Shown here one piece after another: positions 6,899 through 13,982 of a stretch of DNA of 50,277 nucleotides (position 1 is its first letter; the number at the start of each line of letters is the position of its first letter). The position numbers were made by a program, and so were the translations under genes. Source of the DNA: Anaerolineales bacterium (lineage in GTDB: Bacteria > Chloroflexota > Anaerolineae > Anaerolineales > Villigracilaceae); contig JAGVAO010000002.1 in the NCBI GenBank assembly GCA_020060235.1, positions 1 to 50,277 on the forward strand, written 5' to 3'. The notes under the pieces are model-generated. The model was not told the origin of the DNA, did not search any database, and saw only the letters and a list, made by a program, of their open reading frames with translations.

Positions 6899-8251
6899 AT
6901 GTTTGATGCCCCCGTTGAAACCACGATCTCTGTTCCACACAGCCGGGAAGCCGAAGAAGCCGTTATTGGCTCAGTCCTGATTGCTCCAGATTTGTTCCCG
7001 GTGTTGGGTTTGATAGCCGGTCAATTTTACATCCAGCGCCTGGGAATGATTTGGGATGCCTATGCCCGTTTGGAACAAAAACATATGCCGATTGACTTCC
7101 TGACGGTGGCCGAAGAACTCAATGATATGGGCCGGTTGGAAGAAATCGGCGGTCCAGCTTACCTGACCGCCTTGCTCAATCAAGTTCCAACCACTCTCCA
7201 CGCCGAGGGGTATGCTGAAATTATCAAAGCACACGCAATTCGGCGCACCCTTCTTTCTGCCGCCAACGAAATCGCGCGAATGGCTTTCGATACGAGCCTG
7301 GATGCCAATGATTTACTGGCACAGTCAGATTCGGCGCTCCGCAAGGTGGGCCAGAGCGCCGAGCAGAAAATCAGCACATCCCATGAAATCGCCGGTGAAA
7401 TTTATGATGAAATGCTGGAGCGCGGCAAACAACTGGCCAGTGGTAAGCCGCTGGTGTTTGATTCAATTGCTACCGGCTTGATGGATGTAGATCGACTACT
7501 TGATGGCGGTTTGCAACCGGAACGGTTATACATTGTAGCTGGACGCCCCGGCCAGGGTAAAACTTCCTGGATGATTTCAACGACCCGGCACCAGGTTGTG
7601 AAACTTGGCAAGCGGGTGGCGATTTTCTCTCTGGAGATGTCCAAGAAACAATTGATGCGCCGTTTCCTGGCGCAGGATGCAGAGATCAATGCCTCCAAGC
7701 TAACCAATGGCGTACTGGGGCCGGAAGATTGGGAACCGTTTATTAAGGCGGTAGGCCGCATGGGGAACAGCCGCCTGTACCTGGATGATTCTCCCAGTTT
7801 GACCCCGACCTCCCTGCGCGCCAAATGCCACCAGCTCGAACGCACTTATGGGTTGGATTTGGTGGTTGTAGATTATCTGCAATTGATGGGTGCTGGAGGT
7901 GGAATGCGTTTTCAGAACCGGGAACAGGAAGTCGCCTACTGTTCACGTGAGCTGAAACTGCTGGCTCGCGAGTTGCGCGTCCCTGTCCTGGCCGCGGCGC
8001 AATTGAGCCGCGCTGCCGAAGTTCGCGCCGACCACGAGCCCCAGCTTTCCGACTTACGGGAATCGGGAGCCATAGAGAACGATGCCGATGCCGTGACCTT
8101 CATTTGGCGGCCAGATCAGAGCGTCAACATTTCACGCTTCAAGGTTGGGAAAAATCGCGATGGGCAAACAGGGATCGCCGATCTGTTATTCAACGCCCCA
8201 CTAACTCGCTTCGAGAGCGTCACCTCTCGCCAGGTGGATTTGAATCAATAA
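6899..8251 (+). CDS. dnaB: Replicative DNA helicase DnaB
   Basis: A 450-aa hexameric 5'-3' replicative helicase. The N-terminal DnaB domain covers about residues 12-115 (SREAEEAVIGSVL). The RecA-like core has Walker A GRPGQGKT (215-222), the catalytic Glu in FSLEMS (E246), Walker B VVVDYLQLM (D325), and the C-terminal AQLSR and SDLRESGAIENDAD motifs. Length is normal and all key residues are present. AGGAGA precedes the ATG. It follows rep by 13 bases, so the element supplies its own helicase as many phages and large plasmids do. No separate DnaC-type loader was seen; the Rep protein or the small downstream protein may fill that role. Confidence 0.95.
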   Translation: MFDAPVETTISVPHSREAEEAVIGSVLIAPDLFPVLGLIAGQFYIQRLGMIWDAYARLEQKHMPIDFLTVAEELNDMGRLEEIGGPAYLTALLNQVPTTLHAEGYAEIIKAHAIRRTLLSAANEIARMAFDTSLDANDLLAQSDSALRKVGQSAEQKISTSHEIAGEIYDEMLERGKQLASGKPLVFDSIATGLMDVDRLLDGGLQPERLYIVAGRPGQGKTSWMISTTRHQVVKLGKRVAIFSLEMSKKQLMRRFLAQDAEINASKLTNGVLGPEDWEPFIKAVGRMGNSRLYLDDSPSLTPTSLRAKCHQLERTYGLDLVVVDYLQLMGAGGGMRFQNREQEVAYCSRELKLLARELRVPVLAAAQLSRAAEVRADHEPQLSDLRESGAIENDADAVTFIWRPDQSVNISRFKVGKNRDGQTGIADLLFNAPLTRFESVTSRQVDLNQ

Positions 8252-8277
8252 CCGTTTTTTCAGGAGTTGCACATTTG

Positions 8278-8598
8278 ATGGGCCAGAATAATTTTGACTT
8301 GATGGGATTCCTTGCTCCTCCTCCAAAAGATGAGCAAAAAACAAAGAGAAAGGGGCTTCCTTACATCGAACTCATTATTGAATGCGGACCTGAGGAAGAA
8401 GGAGAATTTCACCCTGTATTGATCACCGGTAAAGCCGCCGAAATCGTTTTTGAAATGCTCAAGAAAAAGCCAAATGGTTTTATTGTAATGGTGCGCGGAA
8501 GCTTCAAGTCATACAAGCGTAAAACACTCCCAATCGTTCATTACTTGGAACCATATGAGCCCAGTCAATGGTTATTGAGAAGGGCAGGATTAATATAG
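8278..8598 (+). CDS. Small protein, possible OB-fold
   Basis: A 106-aa protein 26 bases after dnaB; AGGAG at 8262 supports ATG 8278 (TTG 8275 is possible). The open frame extends further upstream inside dnaB, but that part is shadow. The body has alternating beta-like stretches (PYIELIIECG, FHPVLITG, GFIVMVRGSFKSY, LPIVHYLEPYEP), which could be an OB-fold such as single-stranded-DNA-binding proteins have. The match is by pattern only. As the last gene of the replication operon it may assist helicase loading or bind single strands. A bidirectional terminator follows. Confidence 0.6.
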   Translation: MGQNNFDLMGFLAPPPKDEQKTKRKGLPYIELIIECGPEEEGEFHPVLITGKAAEIVFEMLKKKPNGFIVMVRGSFKSYKRKTLPIVHYLEPYEPSQWLLRRAGLI

Positions 8599-8607
8599 TG
8601 TATTGAG

Positions 8608-8651
8608 AAATAAAACAGCCGCGCATCATTTACTCAGCGGCTGTTTTATTT
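8608..8651. terminator. Bidirectional terminator between replication and graspetide operons
   Basis: A perfect 15-bp inverted repeat (AAATAAAACAGCCGC / GCGGCTGTTTTATTT) with a 14-nt loop. The GC-rich inner stem is flanked by A-run and T-run, so it can terminate both the rightward dnaB operon and the leftward graspetide operon, which converge here. Confidence 0.85.
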
Positions 8652-8697
8652 CACTTAATCCAGTATTGAAGGATAGTTTAAATGATTATGAAAAAAC

Positions 8698-9564
8698 TCA
8701 TGGGGTAGGTGTGACAGATACAAAAAGAGTCTCGGTGGGAATTGCCCTGCTTGGGGACATTGTTATTTGAGGTGGTTGAGGCTGAACGGTAGGCTGTATG
8801 GTGCCTGATGGTGTTAGTGAAACTGGAATTGTTGGCGTAGCAGGCACCACTGTTTGTGTTTCGGTAAGCATCGCTGTGGTTGGTGTCAAAGATAGAACTG
8901 CAGATGATTGCGATAGGTAAATCCCGGTCGAATAAAAAATGTTGGGAATAAAGGTAAACGCAAGTAAGAGAAACAAAACAACCGAATTCCTAAACCACAA
9001 CTGCGAACCTATAAGATATGAAGCCTTTATATTATGTATTTGATTGTTTTTAGCGTAGCAGTAAATATAAGTTGTCAACCTATCTTTCTTTATCTCAATT
9101 GCACTCTGCCCATTCATTTTAAACACATCTGCGATATCAGGAAACGAATACCTGTAATTTCCAACGATTACAACCCTGGATGCAAGTAAAACCGTTACCG
9201 TCAAAGATATAACTATAAGGATGTAGATGAATAACAACGTACCTAGAAGCATAGGATGAAAAGGTTGTAATTCACTTGGTATCAGACTTGAAATCCCAGT
9301 AATAAATGCCGCTGAAATTCCTGTGACGCCAATCAGATTATAAGCTTTGCTTTCGAGCTTTTCCCCTCGAGAAGATTCATCATCTAACAGCCCTTTGCTA
9401 TAAACAAGGGCGTCATCAAGCTTTTTTGCATCCAGGTCTTTGACTTGGTTTTGAATATCACCAAGTTTTGTAGGCTCAAATGGAGCGTCACTCTTAAACT
9501 CAACTGTGCCAATTGCATATGGAAACAAGTCAATGCCCAAAGTCTCAATTATTCTATTTGTCAT
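8698..9564 (-). CDS. Three-TM membrane protein of the graspetide operon
   Basis: A 288-aa protein with a soluble N-terminal region of about 75 residues, transmembrane segments at about 77-96, 105-134 and 193-213, and a Thr/Pro-rich tail (225-288, repeated TPT/TPS) that is probably outside the cell. The charged motif DDESSRGEKLESKAYNL just before TM1 resembles the layout of SLATT-type 2-TM proteins, but this is only a pattern resemblance. The start lies 3 bases after the stop of the ATP-grasp gene, so the two are coupled. A role in export, immunity or surface display of the modified peptide is inferred from the operon. No transporter ATPase or protease domain is present. Confidence 0.7.
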   Translation of the reverse strand: MTNRIIETLGIDLFPYAIGTVEFKSDAPFEPTKLGDIQNQVKDLDAKKLDDALVYSKGLLDDESSRGEKLESKAYNLIGVTGISAAFITGISSLIPSELQPFHPMLLGTLLFIYILIVISLTVTVLLASRVVIVGNYRYSFPDIADVFKMNGQSAIEIKKDRLTTYIYCYAKNNQIHNIKASYLIGSQLWFRNSVVLFLLLAFTFIPNIFYSTGIYLSQSSAVLSLTPTTAMLTETQTVVPATPTIPVSLTPSGTIQPTVQPQPPQITMSPSRAIPTETLFVSVTPTP

Positions 9565-9567
9565 GAC

Positions 9568-10533
9568 TTATTCCTGATTAAGAAGCAAATTTATTAGCGA
9601 TTCTCTAATAAGGATATCAGGCAATAACTGTTGTATCCATGCCCATTGTCCATTTGGATTTATTTCGACAAATACGCATTCATTATCAGGAGTCAATATT
9701 AAATCTATGGCTCCAAATTGTAGACCCAAATTCCTGACTAATTGGACGCACTTCTTCTCCACTTCAACTGGCGGATTGAATATTTTATGTGGTAGATTAC
9801 CATTCATAACCCTTCGCCAATCATGTATCGCCGATTGTGTGGATTGAGAATCTATCTCTATCGTAAATACCTTGTTGCCAACCACAGTAATTCTCAATTC
9901 TTTATTTTTATGGATGTACTTTTGCAACAAAGTTGGCGCAAATTTTATATTATCAAGTTTATCAGCCTTGTCGTTTCCCACTCGGTTTGTAAAAATAAAA
10001 CTCTGTTCATCTCCCCTTAATAACTTGCCTTTTTTCAAAGTCTTATAAACAACATCAAACTGAAAATCTGTACAAAAATTTCGAGCTGAAATAGGGTCGT
10101 TAGTAATAAGAGTTGGCCACGTAATAAATCCCACATCGGAAGCTACCTGAAGTTGAAACATTTTATTCTCAGCTATCCTAATACTATCCGGGTTGCTAAC
10201 CCAAAAACATTTCAAAGTTTTCCACAAGCCTTCCAAGAAGGCACCACTTTCCTCAATAATAAAATTTCGGGTTTCCGGATCAAGAATTTCAGAATCTGGA
10301 ATAGCACGAATTGGCCTTCTATACCAAATGCTAGTTATATCTTCAAAGTTCAATTTCAATTTTGGAGAATTAATAAAGCCGCTAATTACGCCATCCCTTA
10401 TCAACCAGTGTATGGAAATTGATTTTGGAAAATCTTCGGTATTAAATCTAAAATAGTCAATTTTTCTGCGTTTTAATTCAACTATCAAGAAATCAGCAGT
10501 TTGATCTTGGCGATTAGTAATTATTAAAATCAT
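9568..10533 (-). CDS. MvdD-like ATP-grasp ligase (graspetide macrocyclase)
   Basis: A 321-aa protein, the usual size of microviridin-type MvdC/MvdD ATP-grasp ligases. The pre-ATP-grasp part has FRFNTEDFP and SIWYRRP (69-74), typical of this branch. The ATP-grasp core has VVYKTLKKGKLLRG (161-174, ATP-binding Lys), LLQKYIHKNKELRI (202-215) and the metal-binding CVFVEINPNGQW (E290, N292). These enzymes activate Asp/Glu side chains with ATP and join them to Thr/Ser (ester) or Lys (amide). It sits 53 bases after a precursor with repeated Thr/acidic cores and 3 bases before the membrane protein, giving a three-gene leftward operon. Ester ring formation is inferred, as the cores offer Thr but few Lys. 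Confidence 0.88.
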   Translation of the reverse strand: MILIITNRQDQTADFLIVELKRRKIDYFRFNTEDFPKSISIHWLIRDGVISGFINSPKLKLNFEDITSIWYRRPIRAIPDSEILDPETRNFIIEESGAFLEGLWKTLKCFWVSNPDSIRIAENKMFQLQVASDVGFITWPTLITNDPISARNFCTDFQFDVVYKTLKKGKLLRGDEQSFIFTNRVGNDKADKLDNIKFAPTLLQKYIHKNKELRITVVGNKVFTIEIDSQSTQSAIHDWRRVMNGNLPHKIFNPPVEVEKKCVQLVRNLGLQFGAIDLILTPDNECVFVEINPNGQWAWIQQLLPDILIRESLINLLLNQE

Positions 10534-10586
10534 TCATTCGTCTCTGGATAAAGCATAGAAACTAACTCCAATTCCAAAATAACTGT

Positions 10587-11015
10587 TCAGTTATCGCTAT
10601 CGGATTCTTCTGTTTGGGTATGAGTAAGGGTGCGCGTGGTTAATGGCGGTTTTGGGCCATATGAAATATCTGAGTCCGAGTCTGATTGTTCGCTTTGTAC
10701 AGAAGTGGCAGTCTTCGTCCCTAAAAGAACGAAATTCTCATCGTCTGAATCTGAAGATTCACTTTGTTTCTCCGTAACTGTGCGTGTTCCCTGGAATGCA
10801 TCTACATCATCATCAGATCCCTCATCCTTAATCTTGGTCATCGTTTTTGTCCCCCCTATACCACAGGATTCAACAAATGGAATTTTGCGCCCATCGTTGG
10901 AAAGGACAACTGAGAGATCTTCGTCTTCATCATAAAAATAGGGAATATCTTCCCAATTTTCTATGGGTTTCTCTTCGAATAAAAGGCCAAATGGAATTGG
11001 TTGTAATGCTGGCAT
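10587..11015 (-). CDS. Graspetide precursor peptide with four core repeats
   Basis: A 142-aa acidic protein. ATG 11015 is chosen over the upstream start at 11048 because AAGGAAGG lies 10 bases before it. Leader (1-50): MPALQPIPFGLLFEEK, whose PFGLLFEE (8-15) resembles the PFFARFLE helix that ATP-grasp ligases read in microviridin leaders. Four cores follow, each T-[KR]-T-x-T-x4-E-x2-D-x-D: T56/58/60 with E65, D68, D70; T77/79/81 with E86, D89, D91; T100/102/104 with E109, D112, D114; T127/129/131 with E136, D139, D141. Three Thr and three invariant acidic residues per core suggest up to three omega-esters each. The last core ends the protein. Confidence 0.85.
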   Translation of the reverse strand: MPALQPIPFGLLFEEKPIENWEDIPYFYDEDEDLSVVLSNDGRKIPFVESCGIGGTKTMTKIKDEGSDDDVDAFQGTRTVTEKQSESSDSDDENFVLLGTKTATSVQSEQSDSDSDISYGPKPPLTTRTLTHTQTEESDSDN

Positions 11016-11087
11016 ATTATCTATTCCTTCCTTTCCAACTAATCGCAAATTTGTACATGAGAGATTATCCAGAAACCAATTGAATTA

Positions 11088-11117
11088 AGTATATCAATTT
11101 TTCACAAAAAACGATAA
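11088..11117 (-). promoter_or_regulatory. Tentative promoter of graspetide operon
   Basis: On the minus strand a -10 box TATACT (11093-11088) lies about 70 bases before the precursor start. A weak -35 TTATCG (11117-11112) is 18 bp further up. The region is AT-rich. The -10 is good but the -35 is poor. Confidence 0.35.
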
Positions 11118-11190
11118 TGACACAACTTATTTGATTCTATTAGCAAATTCGCCATCTCATGCCAAGATAGCAATATTTTCTATTTTTCGC

Positions 11191-11218
11191 TTGACAACGT
11201 CCGCACTTTCCTTATAAT
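11191..11218 (+). promoter_or_regulatory. Strong sigma70-type promoter
   Basis: TTGACA (11191-11196) and TATAAT (11213-11218), both exact consensus, with a 16-bp spacer. Transcription should start near 11225 and run into the leader with a terminator hairpin ahead of the SSB operon. Confidence 0.85.
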
Positions 11219-11224
11219 TCGTAC

Positions 11225-11307
11225 CTGTGTAGCGTTCCCAGGGAGGATTGTACCTGTAACTCTCGCGCATGAACGATGCGCTCCCTTTCCGGGGAGCGCA
11301 TTTTTTT
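11225..11307 (+). ncRNA. Short leader RNA ending in terminator (attenuator or small RNA)
   Basis: Between the promoter and the first gene, a hairpin TGCGCTCCC / GGGAGCGCA (11277-11285, 11292-11300) is followed by seven T, a complete intrinsic terminator. Transcripts would be about 83 nt unless the hairpin is bypassed. This implies either a stable small RNA or transcription attenuation of the downstream operon. No known riboswitch was recognised. Confidence 0.55.
11277..11307 (+). terminator. Intrinsic terminator in leader of SSB operon
   Basis: A 9-bp GC-rich stem with a 6-nt loop, followed by T7. It lies 20 bases before the ATG of the next gene, with CAGGAGA as ribosome site in between. Confidence 0.85.
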
Positions 11308-11327
11308 ATTTCTCACAGGAGAACATC

Positions 11328-11498
11328 ATGCCCAAACTCTCGCAACTCTCATCCATCCTTAATGGCGAAATCCCGGTGGTCTTGATTTACGTTGAGAACA
11401 ACCAGCCCAAACGTTTCGAAGTTGCCAAACCTGAAGAAGCCGCGGCCATGTTGGCGGTTGTCGAAGTCATCAACGAAACCAACCAAGGACAGGAGTAA
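11328..11498 (+). CDS. Small 56-aa protein ahead of SSB
   Basis: Starts MPKLSQLSSILNGEIPVV and ends in ETNQGQE. An AGGAGA site 7-12 bases upstream makes translation convincing. It has a beta-like first half (GEIPVVLIYVENNQPKRFEV) and an Ala-rich helix (PEEAAAMLAVVEVINE). It ends 3 bases before the SSB gene, whose ribosome site (AGGAG) lies inside its last codons. Function unknown. It could be an early regulator or an SSB partner. Confidence 0.65.
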   Translation: MPKLSQLSSILNGEIPVVLIYVENNQPKRFEVAKPEEAAAMLAVVEVINETNQGQE

Positions 11499-11501
11499 CC
11501 G

Positions 11502-11936
11502 ATGGCACGCAGCAACATTGCCCTTATCAAAGGCGATATCACCAGTGACATTTACTATGATGTTTTCACCCAAAACGGAAAAGCTGTTCCTTTTTTGCGC
11601 GTGTACCTTATGGTCAATGGCACACCCGAGGCCAAAGAAATCAAAGGCTTGCGGGTGGTTTTCTATGGCTACCTGGCAGAACTTTCTGAGGCGCATCTAC
11701 AAAAGGGCAGCCGCATCCAAATTGAGGGCCATATCCAAATGCGGCGCGCGCCCAATGGCAGCCCCACCTTTGAGATCGTGGCCGAAGATGTGGAATTCCT
11801 GCGCAATATCACCTGGGAACGCGGACAAAAACGCCTGGAAGAGATGTCTGCAAATGGACGGGGACGGCCTGAAAAGTCATCTTTTGTTGCCCTGCTTCCA
11901 GAATTCACGGAAGAACTTTCGGAGGCCGGGCTATGA
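11502..11936 (+). CDS. ssb: Single-stranded DNA-binding protein (SSB-like OB-fold)
   Basis: A 144-aa protein with the order of strands of an SSB OB-fold. It starts with IKGDITSDIYYDVF, then VPFLRVYLMVNG, LRVVFYGYLAEL, LQKGSRIQIEGHIQMR and PTFEIVAEDVEFL, matching the family's 'G.l..dp......g...a.f.la......w..v...g..Ae.....l.kG..v.v.G.l......' profile. The tail (about 115-144) is acidic, but the classical DDDIPF tip is absent; it ends ELSEAGL. It would protect single strands in plasmid replication or transfer. The next gene overlaps it (ATGA). Confidence 0.75.
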   Translation: MARSNIALIKGDITSDIYYDVFTQNGKAVPFLRVYLMVNGTPEAKEIKGLRVVFYGYLAELSEAHLQKGSRIQIEGHIQMRRAPNGSPTFEIVAEDVEFLRNITWERGQKRLEEMSANGRGRPEKSSFVALLPEFTEELSEAGL

Positions 11937-12439
11937 CCAGTGAACAGGTTGTCGTTCCAAAGTGGGCCTGGATTGGCGTGTTGATCCTGGCACTTCTGGG
12001 TTTGGGGTGGTGGGTATCCCCCAGGGATACTGCAAATCGCCCGATCCTGCTCCTGCCAGACGCCAAAGCGGTGGAAGATTATCGCGTTTCAGTATCCGAC
12101 TGGTATGGCCGGATGAAAACTCTCGATGCAGAGATGACCACCATCCTGTCCGGGAAGTTTGGCAGTGATTTATTTTCAAAATCACGCGAGGCCCAAAAAG
12201 TGATGGAAGCGGTCATTCAGTTGGCTCAGGAAGTTGAACGTCAAGATGTACCTACGGCGGCCATCCCGGCAAAATCCATGCTAATCGAATCCGCAAGTGC
12301 TTACCTGACCGCCTCGCGCGCCATGTTGCAATGGGTCACGGCCTCTACAGATGAAAATCTGGCGGGAGCGCAGCTCTCTCTTGAGAATGCCAGGAAAACC
12401 ATCGAACAATTGGAGCAGAGCGAATGGATCAATCCCTAA
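11933..12439 (+). CDS. Membrane-anchored hypothetical protein
   Basis: A 168-aa protein overlapping the ssb stop by 4 bases. One transmembrane segment is at residues 11-28 (AWIGVLILALLGLGWWV). The remainder is probably outside the cell and mainly helical (EDYRVSVSDWYGRMKTLDAE..., AQKVMEAVIQLAQEVE). No family was recognised. It is coupled to the genes on both sides by overlaps (4 and 16 bases), so it belongs to the same transfer or maintenance operon. Confidence 0.65.
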   Translation: MTSEQVVVPKWAWIGVLILALLGLGWWVSPRDTANRPILLLPDAKAVEDYRVSVSDWYGRMKTLDAEMTTILSGKFGSDLFSKSREAQKVMEAVIQLAQEVERQDVPTAAIPAKSMLIESASAYLTASRAMLQWVTASTDENLAGAQLSLENARKTIEQLEQSEWINP

Positions 12440-13635
12440 ATCCAATCACAAAAAGCGTCTTCAATGATTTGTTGGAGACCCAAATCCGGCTGCGCGAGGA
12501 AGCCGAAGGGCGCTGGCAGGCGGCTCGCCGGTTTATTCTGGAAGTGACTGGGTATGTCGCCAGTGAATGGCTGTTCGAGAAGCAAACTTCTGGCACGGAT
12601 CTGGACCGCATTCCCTTGGAGACGCTCATCAGTGTGGTTCGCGAAAACATTCCGCGCCTGGTTGCCCAAACCGCCTCCGCACCTGTTCAAGTAGCTGATC
12701 CTGACCTGCGCAAGAAATACCAGCGCTTGGAAGAGAAATTCCGCCAGGCAGAAGTTCTGATTGCCAATTTACAAGGTGAGAATCGGAATCTTGCCGATTT
12801 AGCCAGGCAACAAAACGAGAGAGAACAAAAGAATAAAAGCACACAAACCCAGGCATCGGAGACTGTCCCCGTGCCAGACCTATCCATCCTGCCTGATTTT
12901 TATGTGGAATGGACACGGGAGAAGTTCTTTAAGCGCGAATCTTATACTTTATGCCTGATGGGCGAAACGGGTCTGGCCAGAGCTCCAAAAGTCAAAGAAG
13001 CCATTGTTGAATATTTTCAAATGGGTGACAGAAGTAAAAGCGCTGAAGATACTGTAAAAAGTTTGTTGAAGAAAGGCTTTGTGACAGATCATTCTACAGA
13101 AGGTGGTTTGAGAGGACGACCGCCTGATGTGCTTGAATTAACTTTGTTGGGGCAGGTTGCTTATCTATTCCTAACGGGCAAGAAGCCCGTGGAAAGTGAA
13201 TTTGCAATCAAAAAAGAACACAAAACAGATGCCCATACGCGCCTAAATCTGAGCGCCCAAGATTGGTTGGTAAAGGCGGGATATGAAATTTTGGAACATG
13301 CCCCAGCCATCCAAACAGCCGGATACATCTTTAATCCGGACATGGTTGTTTCCCGAAACAACAAGACTCTTTACATCGAGGTAGAACGAGAGTCTAGCAA
13401 AGGTCATCAGGATCGAGACGCCAAATGGCGGAACTTTTTCCACTTCACCGATGGGCAGATGTATATTTTTTGTGAGAATCTCAAGGCGCAGCGCACTATT
13501 ATCCGCGAAGTGAATTCTGCATTGACTAAAGACCTTGAGCGCGCTCATATCCATATCTGCAATTTGAGCGAAATAGACGATCAGTATTTAGAACAGACTG
13601 GTGATGTCTGGACTTCCATCCGCCCAGATGCGTAG
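12424..13635 (+). CDS. Coiled-coil, winged-helix and PD-(D/E)XK-like protein
   Basis: A 403-aa protein. Residues about 98-140 form a coiled coil (KKYQRLEEKFRQAEVLIANL). Residues about 175-245 look like a winged helix (KVKEAIVEYF ... TVKSLLKKGFVTDH ... LELTLLGQVAYLFLTG). The C-terminal part has NPDMVVSRNNKTLYIEVERE: P306-D307-x11-E319-V-E321. This fits the P-D...E-x-K/E layout of PD-(D/E)XK nucleases, with Glu in place of Lys. It may therefore be a plasmid DNA-binding protein with an altered nuclease domain, possibly a replication, mobilisation or copy-control factor. Its stop codon lies in a perfect palindrome. Confidence 0.6.
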   Translation: MDQSLNPITKSVFNDLLETQIRLREEAEGRWQAARRFILEVTGYVASEWLFEKQTSGTDLDRIPLETLISVVRENIPRLVAQTASAPVQVADPDLRKKYQRLEEKFRQAEVLIANLQGENRNLADLARQQNEREQKNKSTQTQASETVPVPDLSILPDFYVEWTREKFFKRESYTLCLMGETGLARAPKVKEAIVEYFQMGDRSKSAEDTVKSLLKKGFVTDHSTEGGLRGRPPDVLELTLLGQVAYLFLTGKKPVESEFAIKKEHKTDAHTRLNLSAQDWLVKAGYEILEHAPAIQTAGYIFNPDMVVSRNNKTLYIEVERESSKGHQDRDAKWRNFFHFTDGQMYIFCENLKAQRTIIREVNSALTKDLERAHIHICNLSEIDDQYLEQTGDVWTSIRPDA

Positions 13636-13665
13636 GTATTTTTCGCCGTGGCGAAAAATACCTAC
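13632..13665. promoter_or_regulatory. Perfect 16-bp palindrome at end of winged-helix gene
   Basis: GTAGGTATTTTTCGCC and GGCGAAAAATACCTAC are exact reverse complements with only a 2-nt spacer; the stop codon TAG of the preceding gene lies in the left arm. The 2-nt spacer makes it more like a protein-binding site or cruciform than a normal terminator. Each arm holds GGCGAAAAAT, which recurs downstream. Confidence 0.6.
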
Positions 13666-13790
13666 TGGAGCATAATTTTTTTGCGAAAAACCCCATAAAA
13701 TTGGCGAAAAATCCTTTCTGCCGCCCGATTCCGAGCAAAAAAATGATTATTCGCGGGCGAAAAATGGGACGGGCTTAAGTCTTTTCGCAA
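13639..13790. repeat. GGCGAAAAAT repeat cluster in intergenic region
   Basis: GGCGAAAAAT is found at 13650, 13703 and 13756. A variant TGCGAAAAAC is at 13682, and inverted forms are at 13638-13647 and about 13781-13788 (TTTTCGC). Spacings are not regular (32, 21 and 53 bp). The 346-bp gap from 13636 to 13982 has no gene; besides this cluster it holds a -10 box near its end. The cluster may be an operator field, partition site or transfer origin. Confidence 0.5.
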
Positions 13791-13911
13791 AACTCATCCT
13801 CGCGGTCAATTCGTCTTGGTGAACGGTTGCGGACTTCCAGAGAACACGATCCCGAATTCCACCTAACAATTTTTTGAGGAAACGTTAAGACTAAACCTAC
13901 ACAACCTGTCC

Positions 13912-13917
13912 TATAAT
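13912..13917 (+). promoter_or_regulatory. -10 box upstream of 13983 gene
   Basis: Exact TATAAT, with no good -35 at 17 bp; TTAAGA at 13885 is 21 bp away. Transcription would give a leader of about 60 bases to the ATG at 13983. Confidence 0.4.
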
Positions 13918-13982
13918 GCGCTGCACAAACGACAGAAACCGGTCTCTAGCAAGCCGGGCAAAATACAAGAGGAGCGCAAACT

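Noticed and set aside
10630-10935. 101-codon forward frame opposite the graspetide precursor
   Set aside because: Antisense to the precursor; its Ser-rich content is just the reverse of the Asp/Ser-rich core codons.
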